Origin: Dehalococcoidia bacterium | GTDB taxonomy: Bacteria > Chloroflexota > Dehalococcoidia > SZUA-161 | Assembly (NCBI GenBank): GCA_030619685.1 | Contig: JAUXAX010000051.1 | Location: forward strand, 1 to 15,425 | Length of the DNA: 15,425 bases | Direction of reading: 5' to 3' | In this document: positions 1 through 8,381 of the stretch, piece by piece | Numbering within the stretch: the stretch's first letter is position 1 | Layout: every line of letters starts with the position of its first letter | The notes under the pieces: generated by a model | The model's input: the letters and a program-made list of their open reading frames with translations, nothing else | The model's database searches: none | Told to the model about the DNA's origin: nothing | Program-made: the position numbers and the translations under genes

Positions 1-103
1 TTTAGCCGTCTGGTAGACATGGCAAATAACCCACCCCCATACCAGCCCGTGCACCGCGTGTTCTTACCGGCGATTATGAATGCACCATGATACTGTTAAG
101 CTC

Positions 104-142
104 TCGCCTACTGGCCGGTGGAAGTCCGGTCGTGGTAACTGC
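104..142 (+). repeat. Diverged direct repeat, left copy
   Basis: This 39-base segment resembles 1275-1312, downstream of the first gene. By eye about 28 of 39 positions match with one gap, and most differences are transitions. The two copies flank the first gene in the same orientation. This would fit two related attC-like recombination sites or two ends of a small mobile element. No gene is visible in 1-273. Confidence 0.45.
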
Positions 143-182
143 CAGCAGGCCACGTAGCAGGCAACCAGTGCAGCAAAAGCTC

Positions 183-251
183 CGTATAAGCATTATGCGT
201 CAAAATTGACGCCAAAAAGTTTTATGGTGTCAATAACGTCGTATAAGCATT
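183..251 (+). repeat. 12-bp direct repeats with enclosed hairpins
   Basis: CGTATAAGCATT occurs at 183-194 and again, perfectly, at 240-251. Between them are two overlapping inverted repeats: GCGTCAA/TTGACGC with a 2-base loop (198-213), and TGACGCCA/TGGTGTCA with one mismatch (around 207-231). The second copy of the direct repeat ends immediately before GTTAGCC at 252. Such structured DNA next to a GTTAGCC core resembles the 3' half of an integron attC site, but a matching left half was not found. Confidence 0.5.
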
Positions 252-263
252 GTTAGCCAGCCA
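252..263 (+). repeat. 12-bp inverted repeat, left end (GTTAGCCAGCCA)
   Basis: The 12 bases are the exact reverse complement of 1237-1248. The pair encloses the first coding region almost exactly. The first seven bases, GTTAGCC, come close to the integron core consensus GTTRRRY, with one position off. Confidence 0.7.
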
Positions 264-273
264 GGTTATTTCG

Positions 274-1236
274 ATGAAGATAAAGCTGGGTGTAATAGCA
301 ACGAAGCATCTGCAACCGGGGCTGCCGTCTAGGCCCCGTCACCATCACCATGTCGACCTCAAGCTCGACCTCACCGAGGCCGAGTACGCACTCTACAAGG
401 CAGCGACAGAGAGTCTTCACTCCGTCCGCGCCAACGCCGACCTCTTCAAGCTGGTCCAGTGGAACTACCAGGCATACTTCTCCACGCTTGACGCATACTT
501 GGAAGCCCGCAGGGCCGGAACAAGCGACTTCTTCGATGGAAGACCTCCCTATCTCGAGATCAACAGGCAAGCGCTGAACTTCTTATCATCGGTAAGGACC
601 TATCTTGATCACCACGAGACCAGCATTTCCCGGAGGCACGGCCGGAGCTCGGAGAACCTCAAACGCTTTCATAAGTATTGTTCCGATGCCTATGACTCAT
701 CCTTCTCCTACAGGTTTCTCTACAAGCTCCGCAATTATGCACAACATTGCGGCCTCCCAATCAGCCACATAGAGTTCAGCGAGGCTCTCTCCGAGGAGGA
801 TCCTCCCAAACGGGTCCATTCCCTTGCAGTTGGCATCTCGAGGGACCATGTCCTGCGCGACTTCGACTGGGAGGGGTTGACAGCCGGGGTGGCTGCTCAG
901 TCTCCCATCATCGACGTGAATAGGCATATTACTCGGCTGGTGCGAGATCTCGACACCATAAACCAGCGTGTTCTGGAGGACGAGCTTCCCTTCTTGCGCG
1001 ACAGCGCCCGTGTCATCATGGAACTGGTGAACCGTATAGAATTCGATGAAGGCCAGCCGTGTGTGTTCGAATTCGATCGCGACATCGTCGACCCCTCAAA
1101 GCCAGACAGGCTCAGCATATCCCGACTCAGGTTCTCTCCTGTTCCCGTATCTCTAGCCGAAGCTGTGCTGAAGTCCGGATACGAAGGATTGTCTGATGCT
1201 CTGCCCGATAGTCTTGCAGAATACGTAGATGGCTAA
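274..1236 (+). CDS. Unknown protein with HEPN-like RX4H motif, in a cassette-like unit
   Basis: This unrecognised protein is about 320 aa from the ATG at 274. An in-frame TTG at 250 is possible, but it straddles the GTTAGCC boundary and has no better ribosome site. No signal peptide or membrane segment is visible. The middle is helical-looking, and residues 153-158 read RNYAQH, which matches the R-X4-H catalytic motif of HEPN ribonucleases. The flanking text (FLYKL before it, CGLPIS after) is reminiscent of a widespread family of HEPN-like hypothetical proteins. The N-terminus has a His cluster (HHHH, about residues 23-26) and may not be conserved. The gene fills the space between two 12-bp inverted repeats, with its stop codon one base before the right repeat. 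This packing is typical of a gene cassette. An RNase role is inference from a short motif. Confidence 0.6.
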   Translation: MKIKLGVIATKHLQPGLPSRPRHHHHVDLKLDLTEAEYALYKAATESLHSVRANADLFKLVQWNYQAYFSTLDAYLEARRAGTSDFFDGRPPYLEINRQALNFLSSVRTYLDHHETSISRRHGRSSENLKRFHKYCSDAYDSSFSYRFLYKLRNYAQHCGLPISHIEFSEALSEEDPPKRVHSLAVGISRDHVLRDFDWEGLTAGVAAQSPIIDVNRHITRLVRDLDTINQRVLEDELPFLRDSARVIMELVNRIEFDEGQPCVFEFDRDIVDPSKPDRLSISRLRFSPVPVSLAEAVLKSGYEGLSDALPDSLAEYVDG

Positions 1237-1248
1237 TGGCTGGCTAAC
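1237..1248 (+). repeat. 12-bp inverted repeat, right end (TGGCTGGCTAAC)
   Basis: This is the perfect reverse complement of 252-263. It contains GGCTAAC (1242-1248), which comes close to the integron R'' consensus RYYYAAC and pairs with the GTTAGCC at the left end. The following bases (TCTCGCTGG) look like the start of an attC left arm. No convincing matching right arm was found before the next gene. The nearest candidate core is GTTTGAC at 1374-1380. Confidence 0.6.
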
Positions 1249-1274
1249 GTCTCGCTGGTGGCCCCTGCAAGCTG

Positions 1275-1312
1275 TCGTCTATAGCCAGTGAAAGTCTAGC
1301 TGTGGTCACTGC
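1275..1312 (+). repeat. Diverged direct repeat, right copy
   Basis: This is the partner of 104-142. It contains the inverted pair CAGTGA/TCACTG, so it can fold. It lies about 27 bases after the right inverted repeat of the first gene, in the stretch before the next gene. Confidence 0.45.
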
Positions 1313-1411
1313 GCCCGACGGCGGCGCTTCCACTGTGAGCTCTTTGTATGATGATTGGCATAGTGGTGATTGGGTTTGACACAAGTATTTCTGCCAAGGG
1401 GGAAACTTCAA

Positions 1412-2695
1412 ATGATAAAAGAAGAACTCGAGAAACTCCAAGAGCGATGTAACGCACATAATATCCCATTCGAGGAGTATGAATCTGAGGGTGACAAACA
1501 CTGGACTGTTGGACTTCCATGTGGCCGCGAAAAGGAATGGATATATCTATACGAGTTAGACCACATAAAGAGACTTTTAGCCATACCATTTGAGCGATAT
1601 GTCTTTCTTGGTAGTTATGTTGCTATTTGCTCCTATGAAGAGGGAACAATCGAAGCAGGAATTCGCACTCCTGAACGTGCACCTTACATCCATATCCATC
1701 TTCTAGGCAGCCCACTCCCTACGCTTATACGCCGCCAGAATTGGACCTTAGAACTGAAAACCCAGGAGGGGGGTGATGAAAAACGAGTCAAAATAGGACC
1801 AATATCTGATACCTTGCATACTCTTTGGTATCATTCTCTTTTAGGGGAGAGACCAGAGCCCAAGTATAAACGCAGATATGAATATCCCCTAACTCTTCGC
1901 ATTGAAGGCATTCAAGTTTCCCGACACGAGCAAGCCCTGGATTTACTCGAACGTATTGCGAACTCGCTGTTCTTTCAAACTGACCTATGCTTAAATGTGC
2001 TACTGAGCCTTGTCCGCAAAACACGCTTCTCTGTGAGCATTGCCAGTGCCACCTCCAAAAAGGAACGAACTAATCTTCAGTTTCCCCAATATGAGTATGA
2101 CAAAGCGCCAATGGACTTATATTGGTACGCACGAACTGCTGTGGGAATGCCGCTTCTTCAGTTCCTTGCATATTATCAGACGATCGAGTACTACTTTTCC
2201 ACCTATTCCAAAGCTGAGGCTCGAAAAAGGATTCGGGGCATTCTCAAAGACCTAACATTCCGTCCAGACCGAGATGCAGATATTGGCCGCATCCTAAGTG
2301 TGATAGGGACTGGTCACAGGTATGGCTTCCGCAATGAGCTTTCCCAACTAAAAGCAACCCTTCAAGAGTGTCTCGATCCAGACCAAGTTCGTAGTTTCTT
2401 AGAGTCTGACGAGGAAAGAAAGAAGTTCTTTTCATCCATAACCAAAGGCCTAACCGATGTCAGTATACCCATCAATGATACCACCGCTGATCTTCGTGAT
2501 AAGGTGGCTGAGAGAATCTACCGCATTCGTTGCAAGATTGTCCATACCAAGAGCGGAAACTCTGACAAAGAAATGGAATTCCTGCTACCATCCTCAAAAG
2601 AGGCAGAGCTGCTGTCCTTGGATATTGAGTTAGTTCAATATGTTGCGAGACAAGTTTTAATCACAGCTAGCAGTCCACTCCAAATCCGAGTCTGA
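1412..2695 (+). CDS. ApeA-like HEPN domain protein
   Basis: The protein is 427 aa from the ATG at 1412, which follows an AAGGGGG ribosome site about nine bases upstream. A TTG at 1370 would add 14 residues but has no such site. The C-terminal part carries RIRCKIVH followed by TKSG (arginine 373, histidine 378). This is the R-X4-H motif in the form typical of ApeA-like HEPN domains, where a helix with YRIR..IVH leads into a basic turn. The N-terminal 200 residues are mixed alpha/beta and resemble nothing I can name. No membrane segment is seen. Base composition is visibly more A+T-rich than mod downstream, suggesting separate acquisition. The stop is 49 bases from mod, on the same strand. HEPN proteins of this kind are often RNases in abortive-infection defence. 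That role is inferred from motif and context. Confidence 0.7.
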   Translation: MIKEELEKLQERCNAHNIPFEEYESEGDKHWTVGLPCGREKEWIYLYELDHIKRLLAIPFERYVFLGSYVAICSYEEGTIEAGIRTPERAPYIHIHLLGSPLPTLIRRQNWTLELKTQEGGDEKRVKIGPISDTLHTLWYHSLLGERPEPKYKRRYEYPLTLRIEGIQVSRHEQALDLLERIANSLFFQTDLCLNVLLSLVRKTRFSVSIASATSKKERTNLQFPQYEYDKAPMDLYWYARTAVGMPLLQFLAYYQTIEYYFSTYSKAEARKRIRGILKDLTFRPDRDADIGRILSVIGTGHRYGFRNELSQLKATLQECLDPDQVRSFLESDEERKKFFSSITKGLTDVSIPINDTTADLRDKVAERIYRIRCKIVHTKSGNSDKEMEFLLPSSKEAELLSLDIELVQYVARQVLITASSPLQIRV

Positions 2696-2700
2696 AAGGG

Positions 2701-2727
2701 TTTGGACCATGGGCCGAACGGTCCAAA
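2701..2727 (+). promoter_or_regulatory. Hairpin between the HEPN gene and mod
   Basis: TTTGGACC (2701-2708) and GGTCCAAA (2720-2727) form a perfect 8-bp stem with an 11-base loop. It begins five bases after the HEPN stop codon and ends next to the GGAAGTGAGG ribosome-site region of mod. There is no T-run, so it is a weak terminator candidate. It could equally be an operator or an RNA structure controlling mod translation. Confidence 0.4.
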
Positions 2728-2744
2728 GGAAGTGAGGCAGAGAA

Positions 2745-4556
2745 ATGGCGAATACCAAGAAGACTGAAAATGAGGTGAAGCGAACCGGGCTCTACTGGCC
2801 GGGCAAACGCACGGAGGTGGAGCGTGTCGCCCTGCCGTTCCAGGTAGTGGAGATGGTCAATGTCTCCCGCGCCACGCGGGAGGAAGCACCGCTTTTCGCG
2901 CCCACCCAGGGCCAGGAAGCCGAAGGCTGGCGAAACAAACTGATCTGGGGCGAGAACAAGTACATCATGGCCTCACTGCTTGACCAGGGATTCGCTGGCA
3001 AGATAGACCTTATCTACATTGACCCGCCCTTCGCTAGTGGGGCCGACTTTAGTATCAAGATGAGGGTGGGTGATGCAAAGTGGACAAAAGAAGCCTCTGT
3101 AATAGAGGAGAAGGCATACCGGGACACTTGGGGTAAAGGCATTGACTCTTATCTCCAGATGATGTATGACCGACTCGTCTTAATGAGGGAGCTACTGGCT
3201 GACAATGGCTCCATCTATCTCCACCTCGACTGGCATGTGGGGCATTACATGAAACTAATGCTGGACGAGATCTTTGGGAAGGATAACTTGAGGAACGAGA
3301 TCATATGGCGCTATCGAAGATGGCCCACAAAGTCACGACTATTCCAAAGGATGCACGATACGATTCTATGGTACACCAAGAGCATCACACAAGACTACCC
3401 CTGGACCCAGCTGTATGAGGAACTCTCGGAATCAAGCAAGAGGCAATGGAAAGGCAAGAAGAGAGTAGATGTTACCAGCGAGAGGGGCACCAGGTATAGT
3501 GAGACTTTGGAGGAGGAGTCGCCAGGTGTGGCAATGAGTGATGTTTGGGAAATATCCCAGATTACTGCTCCCTACAGCGAGTACAGGGGGTTTCCAACAC
3601 AAAAGCCAGAGAAATTGCTAGAGCGGATTGTGAAGGCCTCCTCAGATGACGGCGACCTCATCCTCGATTGCTTCTGCGGCTCCGGTACCACTGGAGCGGT
3701 AGCCGAAAAGCTCGGCCGCCGTTGGATCATGAGTGACCTCTCCAGGTTCGCCATCCAGACCACTCGAAAACGTCTTTTGGATATTCCGGACTGTAAGCCT
3801 TTTGAAATTCTGAACCTGGGCAAGTACGAGCGCCAATACTGGCAGGCGCATGTTAACGGCGAGGGGGCTCAGGAAGACCAGGTCTTGACCCGCTACCTGG
3901 ACTTCATCGTGCAATTGTACCAAGGCGAGCACGTTACAGGGTTTGCGCACCTTCACGGACGCAAGGCAGGACGGATGGTGCATGTGGGGAGCGTGGACGT
4001 GCCTGTTACGCTTTCAGAGGTCAATGATGCCCTGGACGAGTGCACGGCCAACAGGTTCCGGGGGCTGGACGTGTTGGGGTGGGAATGGGAGATGGGGTTG
4101 CATGACCTGGTAACAGTGGAGGGACGAAAGCGGGGCGTGGATTTGCGCCTTCTCACCATACCCAGGGAGGTTATGGACCCCAGGGCGGTGGAAGCGGGAG
4201 ATATTGAGTTCTACGAATTGGCCTATCTCGATGTCACGCTGGAGCGCAGAGGCTCCGAAGCTCAGGTGGTGCTCAAGAACTTCATCATCCCCAACGAGGA
4301 TCTGGTGCCCGATGAGGTGCGGGAGAAGATAAAGCGGTGGTCGGACTACGTGGATTTCTGGGGCGTGGATTGGGATTTTCAGGGCGACACTTTCCACAAC
4401 CAATGGCAATCTTATCGGACGCGCAAACACCCCGCCCTGCAGTTGGAGAGCGAGTGGCATACCTACGACAGGCCAGCCAAATACCAGGTGATGGTGAAGG
4501 TCATTGACATCTTCGGCAACGACACTACTAAATTGTTGCAGGTGGACGTGAAATGA
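2745..4556 (+). CDS. mod: Type III-like DNA methyltransferase (Mod subunit)
   Basis: A beta-class N6-adenine/N4-cytosine DNA methyltransferase of 603 aa. The catalytic motif IV reads IDPPF (residues 92-96). The AdoMet-binding motif I reads LDCFCGSGTT (307-316). The order IV then I defines the beta class, to which type III Mod subunits belong. Residues 110-170 (YRDTWGKG, then LADNGSIYLHLDWH) match the usual region after motif IV. The variable part at about 170-290 should hold target recognition. About 260 residues follow motif I, a longer C-terminal extension than the minimal fold needs, perhaps for contact with Res. The ATG has GGAAGTGAGG upstream. The stop overlaps the start of res (ATGA), indicating translational coupling. 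Mod protects host DNA and supplies specificity to Res. The recognition sequence cannot be read from the protein. Confidence 0.9.
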   Translation: MANTKKTENEVKRTGLYWPGKRTEVERVALPFQVVEMVNVSRATREEAPLFAPTQGQEAEGWRNKLIWGENKYIMASLLDQGFAGKIDLIYIDPPFASGADFSIKMRVGDAKWTKEASVIEEKAYRDTWGKGIDSYLQMMYDRLVLMRELLADNGSIYLHLDWHVGHYMKLMLDEIFGKDNLRNEIIWRYRRWPTKSRLFQRMHDTILWYTKSITQDYPWTQLYEELSESSKRQWKGKKRVDVTSERGTRYSETLEEESPGVAMSDVWEISQITAPYSEYRGFPTQKPEKLLERIVKASSDDGDLILDCFCGSGTTGAVAEKLGRRWIMSDLSRFAIQTTRKRLLDIPDCKPFEILNLGKYERQYWQAHVNGEGAQEDQVLTRYLDFIVQLYQGEHVTGFAHLHGRKAGRMVHVGSVDVPVTLSEVNDALDECTANRFRGLDVLGWEWEMGLHDLVTVEGRKRGVDLRLLTIPREVMDPRAVEAGDIEFYELAYLDVTLERRGSEAQVVLKNFIIPNEDLVPDEVREKIKRWSDYVDFWGVDWDFQGDTFHNQWQSYRTRKHPALQLESEWHTYDRPAKYQVMVKVIDIFGNDTTKLLQVDVK

Positions 4557-7108
4557 AACTACTACCAGCATACTCAATACCCAGACAGCGGCGGCCAAGC
4601 CTGGCCGAGTTCGTACCCAGGATTCGGGAGGCAGTGGATGGCTGGCGGGAGCAAGGCTACCCAGGGGTTACGGATACCACCCGGACATTGCTCACCTTCT
4701 GGTTCTTCGCGGACCATCAAGTAGACAAGAAACCGTTCGCCTACTACTTCTGCCAGCGAGAGGCCCTCGAGACCCTGATATATCTCTACGAGGTAGCCAA
4801 AGCCCATAGATTCATAGACCTTATGCAGCAGTTCGGGCGACGGGCTCTTGTCTATGACCCCTCTACCGACCGCTACCCCCGCTACGTATTCAAGATGGCT
4901 ACCGGTTCGGGAAAGACCAAGGTCATGAGCCTGGCGGCGGTCTGGTCCTACTTCAACGCCATATTCGAACGCGATTTGCGACTACCGAAGACCTTCTTGG
5001 TCATCGCCCCCAACGTCATCGTATTTGAGCGGCTTAGAATAGACTTTGAAGATGGCAAGATATTCCGCCAAGACCCGCTGATACCGCCAGAGTGGACAAA
5101 TGATTGGCAGATGACGGTTATCCTGCGGGACGACGCCACGCCCTCCACCACGCGAGGCACCGTCTACCTGACGAACGTCCAGAGACTCTATGAACGAGGC
5201 GAGAGACCGCCTGAGACTCCCGTTGATGCCCTTCTGGGCCCAAGGCCCAAAAAGGAAACCCTAACCAGCGAGGACCTCCTGGACCGGATAGTTAGCCACG
5301 GCGAACTGATGGTAATGAACGATGAGGGGCACCATCTGCATGTGGACGATATGGTGTGGAATCAACGCATTATCGCCATGCATGAGAAGTTAGAAGCGGT
5401 TGGCAGCGAGTTGACCGCCCAGTTGGATTTCACAGCCACGCCGCGAACGCAGAAGGGGAGGCTCTTCCCGGAGATCATCGTTGACTACCCGATCATGCAA
5501 GCGATTGAGGACGGGATCGTGAAGCGGCCCATACTGGGGGAGATAGGGGGCGATATAGAAATCCCCAGTGCTAAAGCGTCAGTAAGGTGGCGTCAGCGAA
5601 TTGATGCAGGCGTGGCAAAGTGGAAAGAGTTCTGGGAGGAGCTTGGCAAAAGCGGCCATAAGCCCATCTTGTTCATTATGACCGAGGACACCAAATCCGC
5701 CGACGACATAGCGGGAGACCTGGAGGCCCGATACCCGCACTTGTTCGGCGGCAGAGTGCTGAATATTCACACCAACAGAAAAGGCGAGATACTGGAGAGG
5801 AAGACCAACCTGAAGTTGATCGAACGACTTCGCAAGGCAGTGCGAGAGGTGGACGGCAAGGATAGCCCCTACCGGGCCATCGTCTCAGTGCTTATGCTAC
5901 GGGAAGGCTGGGATGTGAGGAATGTGGTAGTCATCGTGCCCCTGCGGCCCTACACGGCCAAGGCAAATATACTACCTGAACAGACGCTGGGACGAGGCTT
6001 GCGGCTGATGGGAGGCGCAGGGTCAGGCTGGGATGAGAAAGTGATAGTGATTGAGCATGAGGCGTTTCGAGATTTCTGGGACAAGGAGTTGGCGGAAGAG
6101 GGGCTGGAGATCGAGAGGCGGCGGCTTGAGGATGTGACCAAGGACATAGTTACCATCCTCGTAGATAAATCGAAACTGGAGTACGACTTGGAGATACCGC
6201 AACTTTCGCCAGCGCTCACGCGCTCTGCAACGCGGCTCTCGGACCTGACGATAGAAACGCTTCCATCCGGGGTGCTCCCCAAACCTGAGAGGGGCAAGGT
6301 AGCAGAAGAGGTGGTGCACTATGTCGGACGCGATATGCTAACCAAGATAGTGGTGGAGGAGCAAGATCTAGCAATACCCTTCCCTGATCGCCCGGACAGT
6401 GTCATCGCCTATTTCACGGATCGCGTGTTGCACTACGCACATCTACGGCAAGCGGGGCGTTTCGCCGAGATGGCCCCTCTGGTTGAACAGTACCTGACCA
6501 AGCGTTTTTTCAGCAAGCCCGTTGATCTCTCCGAGCCTGCGGTCATCAGGCGGCTAAGTGAGCCTGATGCGCGAACATATGTGATCCAGTCTTTCGTCGA
6601 TGCTATAAATCGCCTTACCATAGAAGCGGTTACCGTTCGGATTGCCCAGCCTCCCAGGAGGGTTTCGACCACTCCGGCTTTCCCCTGGAGTCGCAAGACC
6701 CACGATGGTCTCAAAACAGTCTTTAACCTGGTGGCTTGTGACGTGAACTATGAAGCGGAGTTTGCGGCCTTTTTGGACCATGCCGAAGATGTGGCGGCAT
6801 ACGCCAAAAACGTGGAGCAGATGCACTTCTTCATTGAGTACATCTCGTCGCAAGGTGGCATGAGATACTACTACCCGGACTTTATCGTCCACGCCACCGA
6901 TGGTGACATGTTCCTGGTCGAAACGAAAGGCATAGAAGACATCGAGGTGCCAATCAAAGACAACCGGGCACGTAAGTGGTGCCACGACGTGACGGATCTC
7001 ACGGGGCAATCCTGGTATTACGTGAAGATACCCTGGAAAGTCTTCCAAGAAACCACAGCCACCACGTTTGACGGACTATACAGGCACGCGCTTGCGTCCG
7101 GTGCCTGA
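4553..7108 (+). CDS. res: Type III-like restriction endonuclease (Res subunit), SF2 helicase-nuclease
   Basis: An ATP-dependent restriction subunit of 851 aa. Superfamily 2 motor motifs appear in order: Walker A ATGSGKT (116-122), DEGH box (257-260), TATP motif III (294-297), REGWDV (450-455) and the arginine-finger motif EQTLGRGLR (476-484). Near the C-terminus PD (775-776) is followed 14 residues later by ETK (790-792), a PD-(D/E)XK endonuclease centre as in type III Res proteins. All expected catalytic residues are present, so the enzyme looks functional. The length is near the lower end for Res, whose classical members reach about 970 aa. The gene overlaps mod by 4 bases and must be co-expressed with it. 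The two should form a Mod-Res complex that translocates on or switches along DNA and cuts unmodified targets. Confidence 0.9.
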   Translation: MKLLPAYSIPRQRRPSLAEFVPRIREAVDGWREQGYPGVTDTTRTLLTFWFFADHQVDKKPFAYYFCQREALETLIYLYEVAKAHRFIDLMQQFGRRALVYDPSTDRYPRYVFKMATGSGKTKVMSLAAVWSYFNAIFERDLRLPKTFLVIAPNVIVFERLRIDFEDGKIFRQDPLIPPEWTNDWQMTVILRDDATPSTTRGTVYLTNVQRLYERGERPPETPVDALLGPRPKKETLTSEDLLDRIVSHGELMVMNDEGHHLHVDDMVWNQRIIAMHEKLEAVGSELTAQLDFTATPRTQKGRLFPEIIVDYPIMQAIEDGIVKRPILGEIGGDIEIPSAKASVRWRQRIDAGVAKWKEFWEELGKSGHKPILFIMTEDTKSADDIAGDLEARYPHLFGGRVLNIHTNRKGEILERKTNLKLIERLRKAVREVDGKDSPYRAIVSVLMLREGWDVRNVVVIVPLRPYTAKANILPEQTLGRGLRLMGGAGSGWDEKVIVIEHEAFRDFWDKELAEEGLEIERRRLEDVTKDIVTILVDKSKLEYDLEIPQLSPALTRSATRLSDLTIETLPSGVLPKPERGKVAEEVVHYVGRDMLTKIVVEEQDLAIPFPDRPDSVIAYFTDRVLHYAHLRQAGRFAEMAPLVEQYLTKRFFSKPVDLSEPAVIRRLSEPDARTYVIQSFVDAINRLTIEAVTVRIAQPPRRVSTTPAFPWSRKTHDGLKTVFNLVACDVNYEAEFAAFLDHAEDVAAYAKNVEQMHFFIEYISSQGGMRYYYPDFIVHATDGDMFLVETKGIEDIEVPIKDNRARKWCHDVTDLTGQSWYYVKIPWKVFQETTATTFDGLYRHALASGA

Positions 7109-7231
7109 GCGGTGAGTGGAATGATGAAGTTTTGCGTTATCATACACCGGCAACGGGGGCTGTTGGGCAACGGCAGTCCTACCGCGAAGGCTGCTTGTCT
7201 ATTTGTACAACGCGCCTCATGAGGAGGATAG

Positions 7232-8296
7232 ATGTATATGATAATTGATACAACCTATATGCAACGCTTGGTGGAAGAAATCAATGAAAGCCTTACGCTG
7301 TTCAACAGGTCAACCCTACAGCAAGTTGCGGAAGCAGCTTCCATAAGCCAGCGATTCAGCCAGCAATTGGCCGAACTCAATCGCATTAACTTCTCTATTC
7401 ACATCCCAGAAATCTATGCTTCCTTGCAGATAGACACTTCCTCCCTACTGTGTGCCCTGGACATGTCAAATGAGATACTGAAAATGACACAGGCTATATC
7501 TGTCTGGCGAGAATCCTACACCCAGCAAATTGCTGAGATGACCCGTAGTTTCGACGTGATTTCTCGAAGGCTTACTGCTGACTTCGTTGCTTTTCGGCTT
7601 TCCTTCCAGAACATAGTTTCGTCTGATATTATCAGTGACCTTATCAGGCTGGTGCAGGAAAATACAGGTGCAGCGGAAGCGTTCAAAGAAGCGGGGTGGC
7701 CTATTGCTCCATCTATGCCGAAACAACTAAAGGACCGCGTTGTGGCACTATACCAGCATGGCAAGACTCGCTACACCAGTCAGACAATTATGGGCTATTA
7801 TCGCCGCAACAACTATCAGAATCTAGTTTCAGCCGTTGAAAGGTGGCAAGATCACCCACTATTTGCTCCTCGCATGCACATCATAAAGGATACACTAAGA
7901 GCCCATTGCAACGGTAACTATACACTTTCTATCCCAACACTATTGCCACAGATTGAAGGAATCTTGAACGACTATGTACACTCTAACAACCTAAGCGCCA
8001 AGTTCGGGAAAATCGCCGAGGTGTACAAGGCTGTCATAGGCGACTTGGACGAATATAGTCTGTCCACTTGGGCGATAGCCAACACTCTGCTTTATCAACT
8101 TCAATCTAATACCTACGTTTACACTTCTTTCGAGGGCGAACTTGCCAAATCAGTTCGAACTCGTAAAACAACTCGCCATACAGTTTTGCATGGTGTTGCC
8201 ATAAGCTATGATAAGCCTTCCAACTCGCTAAAAGTGTTTCTTATTCTTGATTCTCTAACCGCGTTAAAGGATGTTGGAGATGATGAGGCAGCCTAA
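7232..8296 (+). CDS. Unknown protein with C-terminal HEPN-like RX4H motif
   Basis: An unrecognised protein of 354 aa. The ATG at 7232 follows GAGGAGG five bases upstream. A second ATG at 7238 is also compatible. The first 150 residues are mostly helical, with heptad-like stretches (residues 10-60, 85-130), possibly coiled coil. No membrane span is seen. The C-terminal part contains RHTVLHG (arginine 315, histidine 320), then SLKVFLILDSL. This arrangement, R-X4-H with HG and then a NSL..LLD helix, recurs in HEPN-like domains of abortive-infection type proteins. The gene lies 123 bases after res on the same strand and is more A+T-rich than res. It is the third protein with an R-X4-H motif in this region. 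A role as an RNase or accessory factor of the restriction island is an inference. Confidence 0.6.
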   Translation: MYMIIDTTYMQRLVEEINESLTLFNRSTLQQVAEAASISQRFSQQLAELNRINFSIHIPEIYASLQIDTSSLLCALDMSNEILKMTQAISVWRESYTQQIAEMTRSFDVISRRLTADFVAFRLSFQNIVSSDIISDLIRLVQENTGAAEAFKEAGWPIAPSMPKQLKDRVVALYQHGKTRYTSQTIMGYYRRNNYQNLVSAVERWQDHPLFAPRMHIIKDTLRAHCNGNYTLSIPTLLPQIEGILNDYVHSNNLSAKFGKIAEVYKAVIGDLDEYSLSTWAIANTLLYQLQSNTYVYTSFEGELAKSVRTRKTTRHTVLHGVAISYDKPSNSLKVFLILDSLTALKDVGDDEAA

Positions 8297-8381
8297 GAAG
8301 GCATCTCTGAACTTTGGACATATTGCAGTCTCTAAACCATGTAGACAGTCTGTTTCGCCCGCTTGACAAGGAGGGTTAGTT

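Noticed and set aside
4014..4598. 194-codon minus-strand frame over mod
   Set aside because: It is an antisense shadow of mod and the start of res. Its composition is not protein-like and it matches no domain.
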